NCBI GenBank assembly: GCA_019163175.1
Contig: JAFLKN010000016.1
Location: 1-64,000 of the forward strand
DNA length: 64,000 bases
Reading direction: 5' to 3'
DNA from: Prolixibacteraceae bacterium
GTDB taxonomy: Bacteria > Bacteroidota > Bacteroidia > Bacteroidales > Prolixibacteraceae
Shown here: positions 59,512 to 64,000 of the stretch, piece by piece
Layout of the letters: each line of letters starts with the position of its first letter
Position numbering within the stretch: the stretch's first letter is position 1
Position numbers and translations under genes: made by a program
Notes under the pieces: generated by a model
Told to the model about the DNA's origin: nothing
What the model saw: only the letters and a program-made list of their open reading frames with translations
Database searches by the model: none

Positions 59512-59983
59512 ACATCAAACCTTCATCGGCAAAGGAGAAGTAAGATTCTGAAGTAATAATCAGGTGATCCAATGCCGGAATGTCGAGAAACTTACCAGCT
59601 TCCCTGATCTTCTTGGTTAGATCCTTATCCGCTTCACTGGGAGCCAGATTGCCTGATGGATGATTGTGTGAAAGAATGATGCTGCAGGCGTTTGATTTCA
59701 AGGCCGTTTGCATGATAATGCGCACATCTGCCACAGTACCATTCAATCCTCCAGCTGAAATCTGGCAGTATCCTAGTACTTTGTTGTTCCGGTTCAGACA
59801 CAGGATGTAGAAGTATTCCCTGTAATCCAGGCTTGGAAAAATATCTTTCAAACAGCCATAAGCATCTGCTGATGTTACCACCTTTGGCAGTTCAGAAGCC
59901 CTGTACCTGGGTTTGTAACTGATTTCAATTTCTGCCAAAGTTGAATTGTACATTGGCACCGGAGTAAATAAATTCTTTTGCAT
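59510..59983 (-). CDS. RadC-like JAB/MPN domain protein
   Basis: 157 residues, essentially one JAB domain. The JAMM metal site is visible in SIILSHNHPSGNLAPSEAD (His106, His108, Asp119), and CLNRNNKVLGYCQISAGGLNGTVADVRIIMQTALKSNA is typical of RadC C-terminal domains. The helix-hairpin-helix part of full RadC is missing, as in many plasmid and phage versions. Probable metallo-isopeptidase or nuclease-like function, not proven. It is preceded by leader copy 2 with ribosome site AGGGCAGAGGTGAC. Confidence 0.88.
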   Translation of the reverse strand: MQKNLFTPVPMYNSTLAEIEISYKPRYRASELPKVVTSADAYGCLKDIFPSLDYREYFYILCLNRNNKVLGYCQISAGGLNGTVADVRIIMQTALKSNACSIILSHNHPSGNLAPSEADKDLTKKIREAGKFLDIPALDHLIITSESYFSFADEGLM

Positions 59984-60170
59984 TTTAAGTCACCTCTGCC
60001 CTGAGGATTTTTTGTGGCTGGCTCTCCAATTAATTTTGAGCCAATTGCACATTGAGCAGACCGGATTCCAGTCAAGGGCGGCTTCGACAAGCTCAGCCAC
60101 CGAAGTATATTATTGAAGACGTGCATGCAACCCTTGACTTTTCCGGGATGCGATCAATAAATTTGCGACA
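59984..60170 (-). promoter_or_regulatory. Shared leader element, copy 2 (upstream of the RadC-like gene)
   Basis: On the minus strand: TTATTGATCGCATCCCGG, AAAAGTCAAGGGTTGC, a palindromic insert (60079-60102), GCCCTTGACTGGAATCCGG, GGCTCAAAATTAATTGGAG, then CTCAGGGCAGAGGTGAC and the ATG. The AGTCAAGGG and CCCTTGACT blocks can pair across the insert. Nothing else is seen in the rest of the 302-base gap to 60285. Confidence 0.65.
60079..60102. repeat. Small palindromic repeat inside leader copy 2
   Basis: CGG / CCG ends (with GGCT/AGCC inner pairing) around TTCGACAAGCTC. Confidence 0.6.
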
Positions 60171-60285
60171 AAAATTGAGTGAGAGTAGTACCTCTATACT
60201 TCAGTTAATCTTTTGAAATAAAGAAAACCCATAACCTACCCAATGATTTTGGAAGGTAGATTGATATTCGCTTTTTAGTCTTTTA

Positions 60286-60981
60286 TTATGCGAGTAATTT
60301 TTCCAGTTTCATTTTCCATTTTTCCCAGTTTGGCATTTCCCTGGTCTGAAGGTCGAGAAATTTTTGGGTGTGATCGTGATGGATTAAATGACATAGTTCG
60401 TGAATGATCACATATTCGATACAGCCTTTGGGTGCTTTTATTAATTCCGGATTCAGAATGATTTTTCCTTTGGCAGTGCAACTTCCCCATCGGGTAGGCA
60501 TTTCTCTCAGTACAATTGAAGTGGGTTCAACTTTGTGCTTTTTGAAATTTTCAATTAGTTCCAGTGCAATGGCGCGAAGCTTCTTTTTTGCATTTTGTAA
60601 ATACCAATTGCTGACCAATTCTTCAACTCTTGCTTTGTCAAGGGTTGTGACCTCTAGGAACTTGCCTTTAAGTTTTACACTTTCAACCAATTCGGATATA
60701 ATTTTTAAATGGTATTGACGGCCAAAATAAAGATGTGTTTCACCACCGACAAATTTCCGATCGGTCAATTTTGGATGAAAGGTTAGGAAAAAGCTTTGTT
60801 GCCTTATTATCCATGGCGCCTTTTTTCTAAGCTTTTCCTTGATCTTTTCGATTGTTGTATCGATAGGCGCTTTTACCAAAACCTCCAAGTTGGGTGTTAT
60901 AGTTATTCCAAGAGATTTTCGGTTGGAATAATCCAAATGAAAATCAATTCGTTTCGAGCCAAATTCAATACTTTCTGTCAT
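60286..60981 (-). CDS. YgjP-like (M48/DUF45) zinc metallopeptidase, coupled to hsdR
   Basis: 231 residues. The zinc site is VIIHELCHLIHHDHTQKF (His194, Glu195, His198, later His204), and the family's RWGSCTAKGKIILNPELI stands before it (164-181). The N-terminal domain (KRIDFHLDYSNRKSLGITITPNLEVLVKAP...KKAPWI) is also typical. No signal peptide. It overlaps the stop of hsdR by one base. Such genes are repeatedly found at the end of type I restriction operons; the substrate is unknown. Confidence 0.88.
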   Translation of the reverse strand: MTESIEFGSKRIDFHLDYSNRKSLGITITPNLEVLVKAPIDTTIEKIKEKLRKKAPWIIRQQSFFLTFHPKLTDRKFVGGETHLYFGRQYHLKIISELVESVKLKGKFLEVTTLDKARVEELVSNWYLQNAKKKLRAIALELIENFKKHKVEPTSIVLREMPTRWGSCTAKGKIILNPELIKAPKGCIEYVIIHELCHLIHHDHTQKFLDLQTREMPNWEKWKMKLEKLLA

Positions 60982-63900
60982 TACTTATAGCGAATTTTAG
61001 CTACTTCAAGGCATTTATTTGCAATATCGTCCAACTCTCCGAAAGATAGACTGATATTGTATTTATCCCGCACTTCATCGATCAAATAATCACCAATATC
61101 AATTTGCAACTTTCCGGTAATATTGGTTTTATATTGCCAGTCAATTATTGATTTACCGTTATCCAAAACTGCTTTCTGAATCATTTCATCTATGTTCAAA
61201 GCTGCCTGTGTTGAAATCTCTCTCCTGACTATTGGATCCTGTATCTTTTCTCTCAATGATTCAACATTCAATCCATAAAATGCCTTTGCAACATCATTCT
61301 CTTTCAAAGCTTCAGGAATATCACTGTCGGTATGAGACAATACATTGTCCATAATTTCCTGTACCCTATTCAGATACTGAACTTCATTTATCCGTTTGGC
61401 CTCGTAATCAGCTATGGTTTCTTTCAGCATTTGCGAAAATTTCTTGTAGAATGCCGGGTCTTCCTCCATTTTCTCCGAAATGTGTTTCGAAGTTCTGCTT
61501 GCAATCTTATCGGCTTTGGCTGCTTTTCCTGTTGTGTTTTCTACTTCTTGTTGAAATTTTTCTTTATCAAAAATATCAACCAGTTCAGTGATAATTTCAA
61601 CTTTCTCGGTGGTAATGTGTGTGTCAATCAATTTTTGAATCTGACTTTCATATTGTTTGTAATCAATCGTATCTGAATATCTTTCAATTACGGCTAATCG
61701 CAGTTTTACGAACATGATCAAATCTGATCTATAACGATTGATCGTTTTTTCATCTACCTGGTTATAAAACTGGATGGACGAAAGCGCTAATTTCAACCCT
61801 TTTGCAAATGAGGCCAGTTTATCGTAGAACAAAGCTCGTATCGCTTCATCTTTCAGTAACAATTGATAAGCTTCAGCGTCACGTTTATTGGTGATGGTTT
61901 TGAAAATATCCCATAGTTCTGAATACTTCTGTGGAAGCTTTTTGATTTCTTCGTAGATGTTAACCAATGTGCCTTCCAGGTCATCTGAATCAAATTCCTC
62001 GAACGAGGAATACAATTGCAAGGCATCATCCAAATTCTCGATAACTCCATAATAGTCAATAATATAGCCAAATTCTTTGTCAGGATAAATTCGGTTTACT
62101 CGCGCGATGGCTTGTAGCAATTTATGTCCCTGTAGGTTCCTGGTAAGATAAAGAACCGTGTTCTTTGGCTCATCAAATCCGGTAAGCAGTTTATCTACTA
62201 CAATAATTATTTCAGGATTTTTTTGATTTTTGAATCGGCTTATCAGGTTCTTCTCATACTTTTTTTGATTGCCATGTTCATCCATCATCTTTTTCCAAAA
62301 GCAATTTTCCTTCTCCGTGGATTTTTCATAAGCACTGTCTTCACCTTCCCGTTCATCAATAGATGAAATCAGAACTTCACTACTCACCAATCCAATTTCA
62401 TCCAGAAATTCTTTATAGCGAATGGCATTTATTTTTTTGTCGCAAACCAATTGGGCTTTGAAGGATGTGCCTTGCCAATTGTCGCGAAAATGCATACTGA
62501 TATTCCAGGCAATCGTATATATTTTTTGTTCTGCACTGTTCAATTGGTCTGCTCTGCTAAATTTCTTTTTAAAGTCGGCTTTTTGATATTCTGTCAATGG
62601 CTCAGAAACCATTTCGAAAAATGTATCCAAAGGACTTGCATTTACAGTTTGTCTTGCCAATCTTCCCTCGTACAGAAGCGGAACGACGGCCTTGTCTTTT
62701 ACGGCCTGATCAACAGTATACGCATCAATGATACCTCCAAATTTCGCAGCCGTACTTTTATCCTTTTTAAAAAGTGGTGTGCCTGTCATAGCAATGAAAC
62801 AGGCATTGGGCATGGTCTTTTGCATTTCAATATTGAAAGTTCCATGCTGGGTACGGTGACCTTCATCAACCAGAACAAAAATGTCGTGACTATGCAAAGG
62901 CTTCCCGATTTTCTTGATAGCTGCAACAAACTTGTTGATGATGGTAGTGACAACTGAATCGCTTTTACTTTCAAGCAACTCAACCAATCGTTGCCCTGTG
63001 GTGGCATTTTCTACAAACATCCCACATTTTCGAAATGTACCGGTAATCTGAGTATCCAAATCGGTACGGTCGGTTACCAATACTATCTTCGGATTTCGAA
63101 TTGATTTTTCCATAGCAATGGCCTGGGCAAGCATAACCATGGTTAAAGATTTACCGCTTCCCTGTGTGTGCCAAATCACTCCACCGTTGCGCCTTCCTCC
63201 ATCAATTTGAAGGATGCGCTTCATGGATTTTTTAACGGCAAAATACTGCTGATATCGGGCAATCTTTTTTTCTCCATTATCGAATAAAACGAAATTGAAA
63301 ATAATATCCATCAAACGCTCCGGTCGGCATAAACCGAATAAATACTCATCCTGAATAGTTGGCAAAATAATTTCGATCTCTAAATCATCAAAATACCGCC
63401 TGACATATTTAAATCGGTCTGCAAATAATTTGTTTTTCTGCTCCGGATTTAAGGACTCGTTTTTTAATTCCAGCAAATCGGTTCTGTATACCTTTTCTTC
63501 ATCTTCGCTAGTGAATTTTTCTTCCCACTTTGCCCAGAACTTTTCAGGAGTGGCATTAGTGGCGTATGATGCTTCTTGTGTAGCTATACTCAATGTCAGT
63601 TGAGAATAGACATACAAGGCCCGGATCCCGTCTTCCTGCTGACTGCGCAAATGTTGGCTGATCGCCTGTTTTAATGGCTCTTTCATATCCGGTCGCTTGC
63701 ACTCGATCACGCAAAGTGGTATGCCATTAACAAACAAAACCAAATCGGGCCGGTAATGCTCTTTGCTTGTGCTGCGCATGACACTATACTCTTCTGTTAC
63801 ATGAAATACATTGTTCTCCAGATTTTTCCAGTCAACGTATTGTAGCGTGATGCTTTTTTTATCTCCGTCAAAGCTCTGGTCAAATGTTTTTCCCAAGGTA

Positions 63901-64000
63901 ATCAGGTTGTAAGCAGTTTCGCAGGCTGTAATGTATCCTTCGTTCATAGGCAATTCCTTCAATGCCCGGATCCCATTTTCAATATTAGCATCGCTTATGT
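60981..64000 (-). CDS. hsdR: HsdR, type I restriction endonuclease subunit R (N-terminus outside window)
   Basis: The frame stays open past the window end (it reads SDANIENGIRAL before the first internal Met at 63962), so the start is missing. Counting from that Met, the nuclease motif RPDLVLFVNGIPLCVIECKR is at about 70-89, Walker A HTQGSGKS at 264-271, DEGH at 363-366, and later helicase motifs AMTGTPLF and ITGFDEPKN-like LLTGFDEPKNTVLYLTRNLQGHKLLQAIARVNR. It translocates and cuts unmethylated DNA with HsdM and HsdS, which are not in the window and should lie beyond 64000. The metallopeptidase gene follows directly. Confidence 0.93.
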   Translation of the reverse strand, partial: ISDANIENGIRALKELPMNEGYITACETAYNLITLGKTFDQSFDGDKKSITLQYVDWKNLENNVFHVTEEYSVMRSTSKEHYRPDLVLFVNGIPLCVIECKRPDMKEPLKQAISQHLRSQQEDGIRALYVYSQLTLSIATQEASYATNATPEKFWAKWEEKFTSEDEEKVYRTDLLELKNESLNPEQKNKLFADRFKYVRRYFDDLEIEIILPTIQDEYLFGLCRPERLMDIIFNFVLFDNGEKKIARYQQYFAVKKSMKRILQIDGGRRNGGVIWHTQGSGKSLTMVMLAQAIAMEKSIRNPKIVLVTDRTDLDTQITGTFRKCGMFVENATTGQRLVELLESKSDSVVTTIINKFVAAIKKIGKPLHSHDIFVLVDEGHRTQHGTFNIEMQKTMPNACFIAMTGTPLFKKDKSTAAKFGGIIDAYTVDQAVKDKAVVPLLYEGRLARQTVNASPLDTFFEMVSEPLTEYQKADFKKKFSRADQLNSAEQKIYTIAWNISMHFRDNWQGTSFKAQLVCDKKINAIRYKEFLDEIGLVSSEVLISSIDEREGEDSAYEKSTEKENCFWKKMMDEHGNQKKYEKNLISRFKNQKNPEIIIVVDKLLTGFDEPKNTVLYLTRNLQGHKLLQAIARVNRIYPDKEFGYIIDYYGVIENLDDALQLYSSFEEFDSDDLEGTLVNIYEEIKKLPQKYSELWDIFKTITNKRDAEAYQLLLKDEAIRALFYDKLASFAKGLKLALSSIQFYNQVDEKTINRYRSDLIMFVKLRLAVIERYSDTIDYKQYESQIQKLIDTHITTEKVEIITELVDIFDKEKFQQEVENTTGKAAKADKIASRTSKHISEKMEEDPAFYKKFSQMLKETIADYEAKRINEVQYLNRVQEIMDNVLSHTDSDIPEALKENDVAKAFYGLNVESLREKIQDPIVRREISTQAALNIDEMIQKAVLDNGKSIIDWQYKTNITGKLQIDIGDYLIDEVRDKYNISLSFGELDDIANKCLEVAKIRYK

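Overview
The window reads as the chromosome of a Bacteroidota member, most likely a Marinilabiliales/Prolixibacteraceae-type polysaccharide degrader. This is inferred from gene content (UpxY antiterminator, DUF4097 pair, GH105/CE12 pectin enzymes, DUF6132, DUF6712), from promoters of the TTG/TTTG - TAnnTTTG type, and from abundant intergenic hairpin repeats. No species-level marker is present.

1-11708: carbohydrate and housekeeping genes. First comes a pectin/rhamnogalacturonan side-chain group: the end of a GH2-like beta-galactosidase, a Tat-exported five-bladed propeller glycosidase, a CE12 rhamnogalacturonan acetylesterase, a GH105 unsaturated rhamnogalacturonyl hydrolase and a CE7 acetyl esterase. 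No SusCD pair is visible, so the rest of the locus would lie upstream. Small genes follow: SRPBCC, DUF1398, aldo/keto reductase, DUF1801 and an exported PQQ-type propeller. An AT-rich two-gene operon (membrane protein plus HEPN-like protein, 10646-11708) looks horizontally acquired.

12279-22688: an ECF sigma/anti-sigma/two DUF4097 operon, an SPFH protein, a DUF6807 protein, a cupin, a thioredoxin/PrxQ redox group, a GH130-MFS operon, and a divergent GH18 lipoprotein gene broken by a one-base shift in an A tract.

22779-33923 (minus strand): acyl-CoA synthetase; a sulfate activation group (cysNC fusion, cysD, SLC13 permease, cysQ); and a WbpE/WbpD/WbpB-type set for a diacetamido-uronic acid sugar nucleotide, followed by upxY.

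34236-34308 is tRNA-Lys(TTT). Immediately after it begins a phage-derived element that runs past the window end, almost entirely on the minus strand. In transcription order it carries: the 3' part of hsdR, an HELCH metallopeptidase, a RadC-like JAB protein and an N6-methylase-like protein lacking the NPPY motif; then a portal-like protein, DUF6712 and connector-like genes; a tape measure gene; tail and fibre genes including a leucine-rich-repeat-like protein and a seven-Asp-box propeller; a holin/GH108 endolysin cassette; and small accessory genes such as DUF6573. No terminase, protease, scaffold or major capsid gene is seen in the window. Two plus-strand genes for exported/membrane proteins (51779-53085) interrupt the tail module as a moron-like cassette. 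Three accessory genes or gene groups share a homologous leader of roughly 190-270 bp (36361-36552, 58327-58600, 59984-60170), each carrying a small palindromic repeat. The same repeat family also occurs in the chromosome and, in frame, inside the methylase gene.

The strongest candidates for something undescribed are the capsid-less-looking tail element with its moron pair and shared leaders, and the HEPN/membrane operon.
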